Assembly: GCA_020633975.1 (NCBI GenBank)
Contig: JACKCR010000002.1
Location: 2,542,001-2,606,000 of the forward strand
From: Candidatus Eiseniibacteriota bacterium
Lineage (GTDB): Bacteria; Eisenbacteria; RBG-16-71-46; CAIMUX01
Direction of reading: 5' to 3'
Length of the DNA stretch: 64,000 nt
The notes under the pieces were generated by a model that saw nothing but the letters and a program-made list of their open reading frames with translations, was not told the origin of the DNA and did not search any database. The position numbers were made by a program, and so were the translations under genes. Positions 36,120-45,569 of this stretch are shown here, piece by piece (within the stretch, counting starts at the first letter, position 1; every line of letters begins with the position of its first letter).

Positions 36120-36400
36120 GTTGTCAGGCCGATGGAGGTAGAACTGCGGGGCCGTCCTGTCTCGGACATGGGCTTGAGGAAAGCCATCGCCCTTCATCGT
36201 TCCGCACTCCCCGACCGCGACGAGCATAGCACTTCTGGCTCGCGCTCCAAGGACGATCCCCGACACACCGACATTCTTCCCCCCTCGCCTGCCACGCGGT
36301 CGACGAGGGGTCTTCCGCAGCCTGCTTGCGCGGCTCGCAGGACTACTGTTGCGTCGATCATTCGTGAGACCAGTTTTCCTGGTTCCGGGCCGGAGTGCGG

Positions 36401-36406
36401 TAGACT
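36401..36406 (+). promoter_or_regulatory. Possible -10 box of sctO
   Basis: TAGACT ends seven bases before the ATG of the sctO-like gene. If used, the transcript would be leaderless or nearly so, which fits the absence of a Shine-Dalgarno there. Confidence 0.3.
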
Positions 36407-36412
36407 CACCCC

Positions 36413-36916
36413 ATGCCCAAAGCGCCGAAGTATCAGTTCGAGTCCTACCTCCTCCACCTTCGCGACGAGAAGGATGAGGCAGCACGCACTCTGGCGGCCG
36501 CAGAGACCGAACGGCTCCGTCAGGAGCAGATTCTCGCCCGACTGAGCGAGAAGACCCGGGCGCTCCAGGCCGACGGGCAGAAGTGGAAGGACGACTACGC
36601 CGCCGGTCTCGAAGCGGGTGCGTTCAGCGTCCAAGAGCTCGGCACCCGCCGAGATCACCTCAGGCGTCTCGAGGGCGACATCGTCGAAGCCCGACGCCAG
36701 GAACTCGCCCAGGGCCGCGCGGTCCAGAAGGCCGCTCGCGCAGAGGATGAGGCGAGGGCCACCTTCCAAGCCAAGGCCAACGAGGTACAGGTCCATGAGG
36801 ACCGGAAGGAACGTTGGCTCCAAGAACTGAAGCGCGAGGAGCTCCGCAAGGAGCAGAAGCAGATCGAAGAGATCAGCACGGCGCGCCACGAGCGGCGTCG
36901 ACGCGAGGAGCGCTAG
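36413..36916 (+). CDS. sctO: Type III secretion stalk protein (SctO/YscO/FliJ-like)
   Basis: A 167-residue protein, almost entirely a charged antiparallel coiled coil, as in YscO and FliJ (about 150 residues). It begins PKYQFESYLLHLRDEKDEAA; the family start is typically a hydrophobic patch followed by R.xxE.xA. No Cys or membrane segment is present. The family stalk inserts into the ATPase hexamer and contacts SctV. It lies alone between a non-coding region and the giant Cys-repeat gene, away from both main loci, which is unusual because sctO normally follows sctN. General coiled-coil proteins could look similar, so the call leans on context as well. Confidence 0.68.
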   Translation: MPKAPKYQFESYLLHLRDEKDEAARTLAAAETERLRQEQILARLSEKTRALQADGQKWKDDYAAGLEAGAFSVQELGTRRDHLRRLEGDIVEARRQELAQGRAVQKAARAEDEARATFQAKANEVQVHEDRKERWLQELKREELRKEQKQIEEISTARHERRRREER

Positions 36917-37096
36917 AGCCGTAGAGCGGTCTGGGTGATTCCACCCAGATGCCTCGCCTGAAACGACGTCTTCGCCTCTCCACCACCACCCCCAGCATGG
37001 AGTTCGAGCCCGAAGCTGCCGATCTCCAGAGAGTCACGGTCCGGGCCACTCGTCCCGGACCCCGAGTCGCTTTATCCCGATTCCGGAGCACTCTCG

Positions 37097-40000
37097 ATGC
37101 GCACGTCTTTCGGCACCGCCGTTCGCCGCACCCTTCCGCTCGTCTTCGCACTCCTCGTCGGCTTCCGGGTCTTCTCCGGATGCGCCCCCGAGTCGACGAC
37201 GGAGCCACCCGTTCCGCGTCTCGACAAGTCGAGCATCGACTTTGGTGAGATCCCCGTCGGTGAGTTCGCCGAGGAGACTTTCACGATCGGGAACCTGGGT
37301 GGAGGAGATCTGAACGGCACCATCTCCGAGACCTGCGCTGGGTTCTCGATCGTTGCGGGTGGTGGAGCCTACTCCCTCGGGACGGGAGACGAACTCGAAG
37401 TGACGGTCCGCTTCACTCCGACCACCGCAGGCCATCGGGACTGTCTGATCCAGACCGGCAACAGCGACATCGGAGACATCGCGTGCGAAGGTACGGGAAC
37501 GGAATCCGACGTGGTCCTGGGCGCGTGTTGCACAACCGACCACACCTGCTCCGTCGTCACGGAAGAGGAATGCGGCTCACCGAGTGAATGGCTCGGAGAG
37601 GGTACGAACTGTCTGCCCGATCCGTGCGAGCCGGCGACGGGCGCGTGCTGCGTCGAGTCCGGTGACTGCACCTTCGGCTTCGAGGTCGACTGCAACGGGA
37701 CTTGGACAGAAGGGGCGTCCTGCGACCCCAATCCCTGTGACCAACCGACCGTGACGTGCTGCTTCCCCGATGGCAGCTGCACCGTCGTCGTCGCTTCCGA
37801 ATGCACGGGCGTGCCGAGCGACGCCCCGAGTTGCGATCCGAATCCGTGCGACCAACCGACGGGAAGCTGCTGCTTCGTCGGTGGTGACTGCACCCTCACG
37901 ACCGAAGCCGACTGCCCCGCGACCTGGACGGACGGAGAGGCGTGCGAGCCGAACCCCTGTGAGCAACCGACAGGTTCCTGCTGCGCGCCCGATGGCACGT
38001 GCTCCGTCACGCTCGACGCGGAGTGCAACGGAGTCTGGATCGTCTTCGGCGTGTGCGAACCGAATCCGTGCGAGCAGCCGACCGGTTCGTGCTGTCTCGA
38101 CGACGGCTCCTGCCAAGTCACGGAAGAGGCAGCGTGCGACGGCGAGTGGACGGAATTCGAGGACTGCACTCCGAACCCCTGCCCTCAGCCCGAGGGTTCG
38201 TGCTGCGTGGACACCGGTGACTGCACCGTCACGCTCGAGTCCCAATGCAATGGTGACTGGACGATGTTCGCGAACTGCGAACCCAACCCGTGTGAGCAGC
38301 CGACGGGATCCTGTTGCTTCGAGAACGGCGAATGCCTGGTCGCGACGGAAGCCGATTGCAGTAGCGAGTGGACGATGTTCGCCACCTGCTCGCCGAACCC
38401 GTGTCCCCCACCCCCTCCGCCCGAGGGGTCTTGCTGCGTCCCGGACGGATCCTGCAGCGTAGGAATCGAAACGGAGTGCGGCGGTGAGTGGACGCTAGAG
38501 GGAGACTGCGAACCGAACGTCTGCGAGCAGCCGACGGGCTCGTGCTGCCTCGATAGCGGTGTTTGCTCCGTGACCACCGAAGCGGACTGTGTCGGCACCT
38601 GGACGATGTCGGAAGACTGCTCCCCGAACCCCTGCGAGCAGCCGACCGGAGCTTGCTGTGACAAGGACGGTTCGTGCGCGATCACCACGGACGCCGACTG
38701 CGACGACACGTGGACGATGTTCGAGGACTGCTCGCCGAATCCGTGTCCGGCACCCACAGGATCCTGCTGCGATCCGCTCGGCGAATGCACACTCACCACC
38801 GAGGTCGAGTGCGACGACACCTGGACCCTGCTCGGGGACTGCGATCCGAACCCTTGCAACCTCCCGACCGGAGCCTGCTGCACCGCCCTCGGCGCCTGCA
38901 CCGTCCGGATCGAAGACGACTGCGAGGCATCGAGTGACTGGCTCGGCGCGGAAACCAACTGTTCGCCGAACCCGTGCCCGCAGCCTGAAGGCGCCTGCTG
39001 TTCGGCCGACGGTGCGTGCACCGTCGCGACGCACGATGATTGCGAGTCTCCGAGTAGTTGGCTCGGAGCCCAGGCCGACTGTCTCCCGAACCCGTGCCCA
39101 CAGCCCGAGGGCGCGTGCTGCGCTCCGGACGGCTCGTGCACGCTCGTCACGGATGCAGACTGCGCCGTCTCGTCGGACTGGATGGGTGCCGACACCGACT
39201 GCTCGCCCAATCCGTGTCCACAGCCCGAGGGCGCTTGCTGCGACTCCGATGGGAGCTGCGCGGTGACGACGGAAGCGAGTTGCGACGGAACGAGCGATTG
39301 GCAGGGTGCAGACACCGACTGCTCCCCCAACCCCTGTCCACAGCCCGAGGGCGCGTGCTGTACCCCGAGTGGGGACTGCTCTCTCACGACCGAGGCCGAC
39401 TGCACCGGAGACGACGAGTGGTTCGGCGCCGACTCGGATTGCGACCCGGCCCCTTGCGATCCGGACGGAGCGTGCTGCACCCACGAGGGCGAGTGCACGA
39501 TCTCGACCGAGAGCGAGTGCGCGAATGATTGGCAGGGTGGCGGTACGGTCTGCGAGCCGAACTCCTGCCCGCTCCCGCAAGGTGCCTGTTGTGCGCTCGT
39601 CGGCAGCTGCACCGTCACGAGTGAGTTCGACTGCGACGAAGCCGGTGGATACTGGCAGGGCGAAGGCACGGGCTGTGAGCCGAACTACTGCGTCCCGATC
39701 GGCGCCTGCTGTTCGCCGGACGGAACCTGCGAGATCACATCCGAGAACGGATGTTCCGGCGACGACGTCTTCCAAGGCATCGGCGAAGACTGCTCGCCGA
39801 ACCCGTGTCCTCAGCCGGAAGGAGCGTGCTGCGCGCCGGACGGCTCTTGCACCATCCAGACGGAAGCGGCTTGTACGTCGCCGAGCTGGTGGGAGGGGAT
39901 GGACTCGGACTGTGACCCCAACCTCTGCGTTCCGATCGCCGCCTGCTGCATGCCGGACGGCTCCTGCACGGTGCGCGAGGAGGCAGACTGCTCGGGTGAC

Positions 40001-43000
40001 TGGCTCGCCCCGGGTTCCGACTGCAACCCGCAGCCGTGCCCCCAGCCGTTCGGCGCGTGCTGCGCCCCGAGCGGAAGCTGCACTCTCGTCCAGGAAGAGA
40101 ACTGCCCGTTCACCAGCGACTGGCAGGGCTGGGACTCCGACTGTGACCCGAACCTCTGCCCTCTGCCGGAAGGCGCATGCTGCGCGGACGACGGTAGCTG
40201 CACGGTGTCGACCGAAGCGGACTGCACCGGTGACTGGCAGGGAATGGACACGGACTGTACTCCCAACGACTGCCCGCAGCCCGAAGGCGCCTGCTGCGTT
40301 CCGAACGGATCCTGCACCGTGACGACCGAGGCCGATTGCACCGGCACGTGGAGCGGGATCGGAACGGACTGCACGCCGAACGACTGCCCGCAGCCGGACG
40401 GCGCTTGCTGCGCGGACGACGGAAGCTGCACCGTCACGAAGGAAGCGGACTGCACGGGCGACTGGCAGGGCATGGACACCGATTGCTCGCCGAACGAGTG
40501 CCCGCAGCCGACGGGCGCCTGCTGTGCTCTCGACGGAACCTGCGCCGTGACGGAAGAAGCCGACTGCACCGGTTCCGACGTGTACGAGGGAGACGACAGC
40601 GTCTGCAGCCCGAACCCGTGTCCGCAGCCGGACGGCGCTTGCTGCGCGGACGATGGCAGCTGCACGATCGCGAAGGAAGCGGACTGCACCGGTGACTGGC
40701 AGGGCATGGATACGGACTGCGACCCGAACCTCTGCCCACAGCCGACTGGCGCGTGCTGCGCGACTGACGGCGGCTGCACCGTCACCGAGGAAGCAGACTG
40801 CACCGGTGACAGCGTATGGCAGGGCGCGGACACCGTCTGCGACCCGAACCCGTGCCCGCAACCAACCGGCGCGTGCTGCGCGACCGACGGAGGCTGCACC
40901 GTCACCGATGAAGCGGACTGCACGGGCCTGAACGTATGGCAGGGTGCCGAGACCGACTGCGACCCGAACCTCTGCCCGATCCCGACCGGCGCCTGCTGTG
41001 CCGACGACGGAAGCTGCACGGTCACCGAAGACGCGGACTGCACCGGAGGCAGCACTTGGCAGGGTGCCGACACCGTCTGCTCGCCCAATCCGTGTCCGCA
41101 GCCGACCGGCGCCTGTTGCGCCGAAGACGGCGGCTGTACGGTCACGGAAGAAAGCGACTGCACCGGCGGCAGCACCTGGCAGGGTGCCGATACCGTCTGT
41201 GACCCGAACCCGTGTCCGCAACCGACCGGCGCCTGCTGTACGGCGCTCGGAGTCTGCACTGTCACGACGTCGGGTGACTGCGCGGACGATTGGCAGGGCG
41301 CCGACACGGTCTGTTCGCCCAATCCATGTACGCCGCCGACGATCACCGTGAGCCCGACGACGGTCCCGACCGCGACGCTCAACGAGGCGTACAGCCAGAC
41401 CTTCACCGCAAGTGGTGGGTCGTCTCCGTACGTCTACGAAGTCAGCGCCGGCTCTCTTCCGACCGGTCTCTCCCTCGCGACGAACGGATCCCTCACCGGA
41501 ACTCCGACTTCATCCGGTGACCACACGTTCACGGTCCAGGCGACTGACGACAACGACTTCACCGGCAATCGTGAGTACACGCTCACAGTCGCTGCCACCA
41601 CCTTCGACATGGAAGTGACAGCCGTCTACATCACGCAGGCGACCCAGCGGATGGACTTCGGCGTTCCTCTGGTCAAGGACAGGGACGGACTCCTCCGCGC
41701 CTTCGTCGTGGCGAACGAGTCGAACTCCGAGACGCCGGACGTCCGCGTCCGGATCTACAACGCTGCCGACGCGCTCGTTCAGACCTACACGATCTCGGCT
41801 CCGGGATCTGCGGTCGGGACGTCGACGAACGAAGGGACGCTGACCTCGACCTGGAACCAGCTCATCCCGGGTACCTACCTCCAGCCGGGCTACTCGATCC
41901 TCGTCGACGTCGACCCGACCGGAGCGGTGCCGGAATCGAACGAGTCGAACAACAACTGGCCGGTGAGCGGAACCCCGAGTGACCTGGACGTTCGTGATCT
42001 GTCCCGGCTTCAGATGACGCTCGTGCCGGTGAGCGCACCGCTCGGCACGGGTGGAGTGAACTCCGGCAACGCCGCGACGTTCATGGACTACACCCGCCGG
42101 ATCCAGCCGATCCCGGACTACGACGTCACCGTGCGTGCGAGCTTGTCGAGCAGCACGACTCTCCTCTCCAACGGTGGCGGATGGGAGACGATGCTGAACG
42201 AAGTCACGGTCCAGCGCACCGCGGACGCGAGCAGCGACTACTACTACGGAGTCGTCCACGTGAACTACTCCTCCGGTGTCGCAGGTCTCGGCTGGGTCGG
42301 GTATCCGGTCGCGATCGGTTGGGACTATCTGCCGAGCGGTTCCTGGGTGCTCGCGCACGAGATCGGCCACAACTTCGATCGGATCCACACCGCGTGCAGC
42401 GGTGAATCCGGCACGGACCCCGACTACCCGTACTCCAGCGGATACATCGGCGTGTACGGCTACGACCTCTGGGCCTCGACCCAGAAGGACAAGAACTCGT
42501 ACCGCGACATCATGAGCTACTGCAATCCGCAGTGGACGAGCGACTACACCTACGAAGCCGTCCTGAGTTACCGCGAGACGAGTCCGTACGACCGCCCCGC
42601 GGCCGCTCGTGGCGGCAGCGAAGAGCCGTGCCTTCTCGTCTGGGGAACGCGACGCGACGGCGTAGTGAAGATGGAGCCGTCACTCCAGCTCACGACCCGA
42701 CCGGTCTATCCGGAGCCGGGCGAGTATCGAGTCGAAGGACTCGACGCGTCGGGCGCGGTGGTTTGGTCGCAGTCGTTCGAGATGATGGCGATCACGCACA
42801 TGCCGGAACCCGATGCAGCTGGGTTCAACTTCGCCGTACCGATGTCCCAGGATCTGCTCGATCAGATCGTGACTCTTCGCGTGATGGAAGGCAGTACGGA
42901 GAAGGCGAAGCACGAGACGCAGTCCGCGTCTCAGGGCCAGCTCTTCCGCCAGATGACCACGCCGGCCGAACTCACTCCGCGTGCGGATGGGACGCTCGAC

Positions 43001-43174
43001 GTGAGCTGGGACGCGTCCCGCGCACCGATCGTCATGGTCTGGGATCTCGACCGGAACGAGTGCGTCGGAATCGGTCGGAACGGATTCACGCAGGTATCCG
43101 TTTCGGATCGGCGCTACGAGTTGCGCTTCTCCGACGGTGTGCACACGCGGATCGAGACCTGGGACGGACGCTAG
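37097..43174 (+). CDS. Giant lipoprotein: 33 Cys-rich repeats plus metzincin-type metalloprotease domain
   Basis: A 2025-residue lipoprotein with lipobox FSGC. Residues about 45-135 form a choice-of-anchor/ASH domain (KSSIDFGEIPVGEFAEETF). About 140-1412 are 33 tandem modules of 37-40 residues, consensus GACCxxDGSCTVTxEADC followed by W...DCxPNPCPQP, each with six Cys. A putative Ig domain follows (NEAYSQTFTASGGSSPYVYE), then a CARDB-like segment, then a zinc-protease domain with HEIGHNFDRIH (1754-1764) and a Met-turn DIMSYC (Met 1806). This HExxHxxxxxH pattern defines metzincins. No FlgD-Ig or SWG tail is present. Repeats 24-33 are more alike than the earlier ones, suggesting recent expansion. 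An extracellular, disulfide-stiffened protease stalk is inferred. Confidence 0.9.
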   Translation: MRTSFGTAVRRTLPLVFALLVGFRVFSGCAPESTTEPPVPRLDKSSIDFGEIPVGEFAEETFTIGNLGGGDLNGTISETCAGFSIVAGGGAYSLGTGDELEVTVRFTPTTAGHRDCLIQTGNSDIGDIACEGTGTESDVVLGACCTTDHTCSVVTEEECGSPSEWLGEGTNCLPDPCEPATGACCVESGDCTFGFEVDCNGTWTEGASCDPNPCDQPTVTCCFPDGSCTVVVASECTGVPSDAPSCDPNPCDQPTGSCCFVGGDCTLTTEADCPATWTDGEACEPNPCEQPTGSCCAPDGTCSVTLDAECNGVWIVFGVCEPNPCEQPTGSCCLDDGSCQVTEEAACDGEWTEFEDCTPNPCPQPEGSCCVDTGDCTVTLESQCNGDWTMFANCEPNPCEQPTGSCCFENGECLVATEADCSSEWTMFATCSPNPCPPPPPPEGSCCVPDGSCSVGIETECGGEWTLEGDCEPNVCEQPTGSCCLDSGVCSVTTEADCVGTWTMSEDCSPNPCEQPTGACCDKDGSCAITTDADCDDTWTMFEDCSPNPCPAPTGSCCDPLGECTLTTEVECDDTWTLLGDCDPNPCNLPTGACCTALGACTVRIEDDCEASSDWLGAETNCSPNPCPQPEGACCSADGACTVATHDDCESPSSWLGAQADCLPNPCPQPEGACCAPDGSCTLVTDADCAVSSDWMGADTDCSPNPCPQPEGACCDSDGSCAVTTEASCDGTSDWQGADTDCSPNPCPQPEGACCTPSGDCSLTTEADCTGDDEWFGADSDCDPAPCDPDGACCTHEGECTISTESECANDWQGGGTVCEPNSCPLPQGACCALVGSCTVTSEFDCDEAGGYWQGEGTGCEPNYCVPIGACCSPDGTCEITSENGCSGDDVFQGIGEDCSPNPCPQPEGACCAPDGSCTIQTEAACTSPSWWEGMDSDCDPNLCVPIAACCMPDGSCTVREEADCSGDWLAPGSDCNPQPCPQPFGACCAPSGSCTLVQEENCPFTSDWQGWDSDCDPNLCPLPEGACCADDGSCTVSTEADCTGDWQGMDTDCTPNDCPQPEGACCVPNGSCTVTTEADCTGTWSGIGTDCTPNDCPQPDGACCADDGSCTVTKEADCTGDWQGMDTDCSPNECPQPTGACCALDGTCAVTEEADCTGSDVYEGDDSVCSPNPCPQPDGACCADDGSCTIAKEADCTGDWQGMDTDCDPNLCPQPTGACCATDGGCTVTEEADCTGDSVWQGADTVCDPNPCPQPTGACCATDGGCTVTDEADCTGLNVWQGAETDCDPNLCPIPTGACCADDGSCTVTEDADCTGGSTWQGADTVCSPNPCPQPTGACCAEDGGCTVTEESDCTGGSTWQGADTVCDPNPCPQPTGACCTALGVCTVTTSGDCADDWQGADTVCSPNPCTPPTITVSPTTVPTATLNEAYSQTFTASGGSSPYVYEVSAGSLPTGLSLATNGSLTGTPTSSGDHTFTVQATDDNDFTGNREYTLTVAATTFDMEVTAVYITQATQRMDFGVPLVKDRDGLLRAFVVANESNSETPDVRVRIYNAADALVQTYTISAPGSAVGTSTNEGTLTSTWNQLIPGTYLQPGYSILVDVDPTGAVPESNESNNNWPVSGTPSDLDVRDLSRLQMTLVPVSAPLGTGGVNSGNAATFMDYTRRIQPIPDYDVTVRASLSSSTTLLSNGGGWETMLNEVTVQRTADASSDYYYGVVHVNYSSGVAGLGWVGYPVAIGWDYLPSGSWVLAHEIGHNFDRIHTACSGESGTDPDYPYSSGYIGVYGYDLWASTQKDKNSYRDIMSYCNPQWTSDYTYEAVLSYRETSPYDRPAAARGGSEEPCLLVWGTRRDGVVKMEPSLQLTTRPVYPEPGEYRVEGLDASGAVVWSQSFEMMAITHMPEPDAAGFNFAVPMSQDLLDQIVTLRVMEGSTEKAKHETQSASQGQLFRQMTTPAELTPRADGTLDVSWDASRAPIVMVWDLDRNECVGIGRNGFTQVSVSDRRYELRFSDGVHTRIETWDGR
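37514..41335 (+). repeat. 33 tandem Cys-module coding repeats within the giant lipoprotein gene
   Basis: Units of about 111-120 bases encode six-Cys modules. The 3' units (about 40150-41330) share long near-identical stretches such as GACTGGCAGGG with PQPTGACCA codons. The 5' units are more diverged. The in-frame repeat structure makes recombination and copy-number change likely, and also makes assembly errors possible. Confidence 0.9.
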
Positions 43175-43184
43175 TCCGTCCCGA

Positions 43185-45278
43185 TCAGTAGAGCTTGAGG
43201 CCGAAACGGATCCGGCGTCCTGGCTCGGGGAGGCCCCAGGCGTCGTACCGAGCTTGGTCGCCGACGTTGTCGACCCCGATCCGAGCTTCGAGGAACCGGA
43301 AGGTCCCGCCGTTCCAGGGGAGGTCCGGGCGCCACGTCTTGGAGGCGAAGAACCCGACGATGGTGGCGTCGTCTAGCTCGACCAGCTCGTCCGTGAGGCC
43401 GTCGATCGCGAACTGTGTCCCGGTGTACTCGACGGAACCACCGAACCGGAGCTGCCCAGGAAGCGGCAACGCGACCGTGAGGTCGCCGAACAGCTCTGGC
43501 AGGTTCTCCGGATCGCTCGTGTTGTCCGCAGATGGGTCCGAAGTATCGACGGACGTGTCGGTGAGCTCGACGCTCTGCCAGGTGAGGCTTCCGGAGACAT
43601 CGAACGGCCCTACATAGTGAGCGCCGAGGAGTTCGAGACCGGTGCTCCGGAGTTCGTCACGGTTCACACGGAAGAACCTGCGGTCTTCCAACGTGGTGCG
43701 GACCACCGCGTCCTCGAGCAGGTTGTGGAAGAGAACGGCCTGGACCTCGCCGGTCCCAATCCGGGAGGTCACCCCGGCTTCCATGGTGAGGAGCGTCTCG
43801 GGCTTCAGATCCGGGTTCGGTTGGAACCGGTTGAGTGCCCCGGAATAGAGTTCCCTCAATGCAGGGAAGCGCCCGCGACGGCTGACACCGGCGTGGTAGA
43901 CGGTGCGTCCTTGGTGCGTCGCGGCGGAAAGGCCGAGGCGTCCGCCCCATTTGGAGATCGTGCCCAGCGACTCGCGACCGCCGGTCTTCGGAGTGTCGGC
44001 TTGGTCATAGGCGGCCCCGACGGTGAGCGAAACGGAGTTCACCGGCCCGTTCGACTGGAGGATCTTCCAATCGTTCTCGACACCGACGCTCATGAGCTGT
44101 TGCTGATACGGAGTGGTCACGGTCTGCGGAATGTCGTTCACGGACTCTTCCGTGATCTCGTCGTGGTTCACGCTCGCGAACGTGAACGAGCCGCGCAGAT
44201 TGCTCCGGCCTCCGAGTGTCTGGTCGGCGAGTAGGCGGAACGTGAGCGTCTGATCTTCGCCGTTCTCGAAGCCTGCGACTTCGTCGTAGGCACGAGAGGT
44301 GTACTCGTCGATGTCGGTCCGTCCGTTGTCGAAGCCGAAGCTCGCTTCGATGTCTCCCTGCCCACCGAAGGGCGAACTCCGGAAGCCCGTGCCTGCGGAG
44401 AGCACCGCGACGGTGCGCGAAACGTGAGGGTATCGCCAGAGTCGCGCGTCCTCGTCCGCGAGACCGAGTTCGGCGGCGATACCGCGATCGAGTTTGAACG
44501 ACGATCCGGACAGCGAGACCCAGGCGCCGCTCCAGTGGAGGTAGCGGGCCGAGGCAAAGCCATCGAACTTCTCGAGGTCCGTGTTGACGCGGAGATCGTC
44601 GCCTTCCGGGAGGGGTTCGGTGACACCGTCGGCGAGTGGATCTCCTGGCGAGTTTCGGTAGCCGAAGCCGGCGCGGAAGAGCCAGTCGCCAGACTCCGAC
44701 TCCACCGGCACCGATGTCGACACGCTGGTCGAGACGGCACCGACGTGGTCAGCGCCGACGGCGATCTGCGTCGCGGAGCGATCCGGCTGGGTGAGAGACC
44801 GACCGACCTGCGCTTCGACGATCCCGCCGAGAACGTTGGGGCCATAGAGCATCGACGAGAGCCCACGAACGAAGGTCAGCTTCTGTACTCCGGTGGCGGG
44901 GAGCACCGAGACGTCAGCGCGCGCGTCCCAGGCGAGCGTGATCGGTACGCCGTCGACGAGGACAGCGACTTGGCGCGACTCGGATCCGCGCGCCGAGATC
45001 TCCGCCTCGCCGCGCGAGTTCGTACGGACGTGGAGCAGAGGGAGCTCCCGAAGCACCTCCTCCACGGATGGGGCCGGAGCGACGTCCATCGTATCGACAT
45101 CGACCTCGACGGCAGCCGCACCACCCACGGAGGTCAGAGTCCGGACTGCTTCCGTCGTCACTTCGGTGAACCGGTACTTCGCACTGTCTGCGGGGCTGGC
45201 TTCGGTGATCTCACCCCGGGCCGGACTCGCACCGACTGTGGTCGCGAGGATGAGAAAGAGCAGAGAGCTGCGGAGCAT
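43185..45278 (-). CDS. TonB-dependent outer-membrane receptor
   Basis: A 697-residue receptor. ATG 45278 has a GGAGG site, and the signal peptide ends GASPARG. The plug domain is clear (SVEEVLRELPLLHVRTNSRG, ISARGSESRQVAVLVDGVPI, VQKLTFVRGLSSMLYGPNVL). The long beta-barrel ends with an aromatic residue (IRFGLKLY), as expected for BAM insertion. The canonical TonB box is not obvious. The substrate cannot be told from sequence; no neighbouring SusD-like or siderophore gene is present. It is divergent from the second type III locus. Confidence 0.93.
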   Translation of the reverse strand: MLRSSLLFLILATTVGASPARGEITEASPADSAKYRFTEVTTEAVRTLTSVGGAAAVEVDVDTMDVAPAPSVEEVLRELPLLHVRTNSRGEAEISARGSESRQVAVLVDGVPITLAWDARADVSVLPATGVQKLTFVRGLSSMLYGPNVLGGIVEAQVGRSLTQPDRSATQIAVGADHVGAVSTSVSTSVPVESESGDWLFRAGFGYRNSPGDPLADGVTEPLPEGDDLRVNTDLEKFDGFASARYLHWSGAWVSLSGSSFKLDRGIAAELGLADEDARLWRYPHVSRTVAVLSAGTGFRSSPFGGQGDIEASFGFDNGRTDIDEYTSRAYDEVAGFENGEDQTLTFRLLADQTLGGRSNLRGSFTFASVNHDEITEESVNDIPQTVTTPYQQQLMSVGVENDWKILQSNGPVNSVSLTVGAAYDQADTPKTGGRESLGTISKWGGRLGLSAATHQGRTVYHAGVSRRGRFPALRELYSGALNRFQPNPDLKPETLLTMEAGVTSRIGTGEVQAVLFHNLLEDAVVRTTLEDRRFFRVNRDELRSTGLELLGAHYVGPFDVSGSLTWQSVELTDTSVDTSDPSADNTSDPENLPELFGDLTVALPLPGQLRFGGSVEYTGTQFAIDGLTDELVELDDATIVGFFASKTWRPDLPWNGGTFRFLEARIGVDNVGDQARYDAWGLPEPGRRIRFGLKLY

Positions 45279-45348
45279 GCGGCCTCCAAGAACCGGGAGT
45301 GGGAGTTTCGGGCCTCCTGGGCCTCCTCATGGAAAGGCAGACCCTGTG

Positions 45349-45377
45349 AGTATACGGGACTCGCGCCGCTCTCCGAA
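45349..45377 (-). promoter_or_regulatory. Promoter of the TonB-dependent receptor gene
   Basis: On the minus strand, TTCGGA (45377-45372) and TATACT (45354-45349) are 17 bases apart. The TATACT box matches the consensus at five of six positions. Transcription would begin about 64 bases before ATG 45278. Confidence 0.45.
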
Positions 45378-45569
45378 CTCTTGCGAGTCGATCGCGGGAT
45401 TCCACGCAACTCAGACCAGCTCTGCCGCGATACGTACCCCGCGGGAAGTCCGCTCCCAGGACCTGAATCCCTCTCGTCGAGGGATCCGAGCGCGAGACTC
45501 CCGTCGCGTGAGCGAGGCGCCCCTACAAGTGGCGCTCGATTCTAGATTTGAGAAACGGAGTGCGAGAAC

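Larger units (their letters stand above)
35627..36412. other. Large intergenic region with several hairpins
   Basis: No supported gene in 786 bases; the small open frames here have no family signature. Five hairpins stand in a row between 35987 and 36119 (annotated separately). The remaining part up to sctO shows only a possible -10 box. Confidence 0.55.

Noticed and set aside
35985-36120. tRNA (Ser/Sec-like) on the minus strand
   Set aside because: A D-arm-like stem, a TTGAAAA loop and a T-arm-like segment appear, but the anticodon stem and acceptor do not pair.
36099-36485. Minus-strand frame near sctO
   Set aside because: Overlaps the sctO start, has no family signature, and crosses the hairpin region.
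37514-41335. CRISPR array
   Set aside because: The regular repeats are in-frame coding modules with Cys spacing; there are no unique spacers and no cas genes.
38185-41406. Very long minus-strand frames (494, 908 and 531 codons) opposite the Cys-repeat gene
   Set aside because: Repeat-driven shadow frames; the plus frame has a lipobox, regular Cys spacing and a protease domain.
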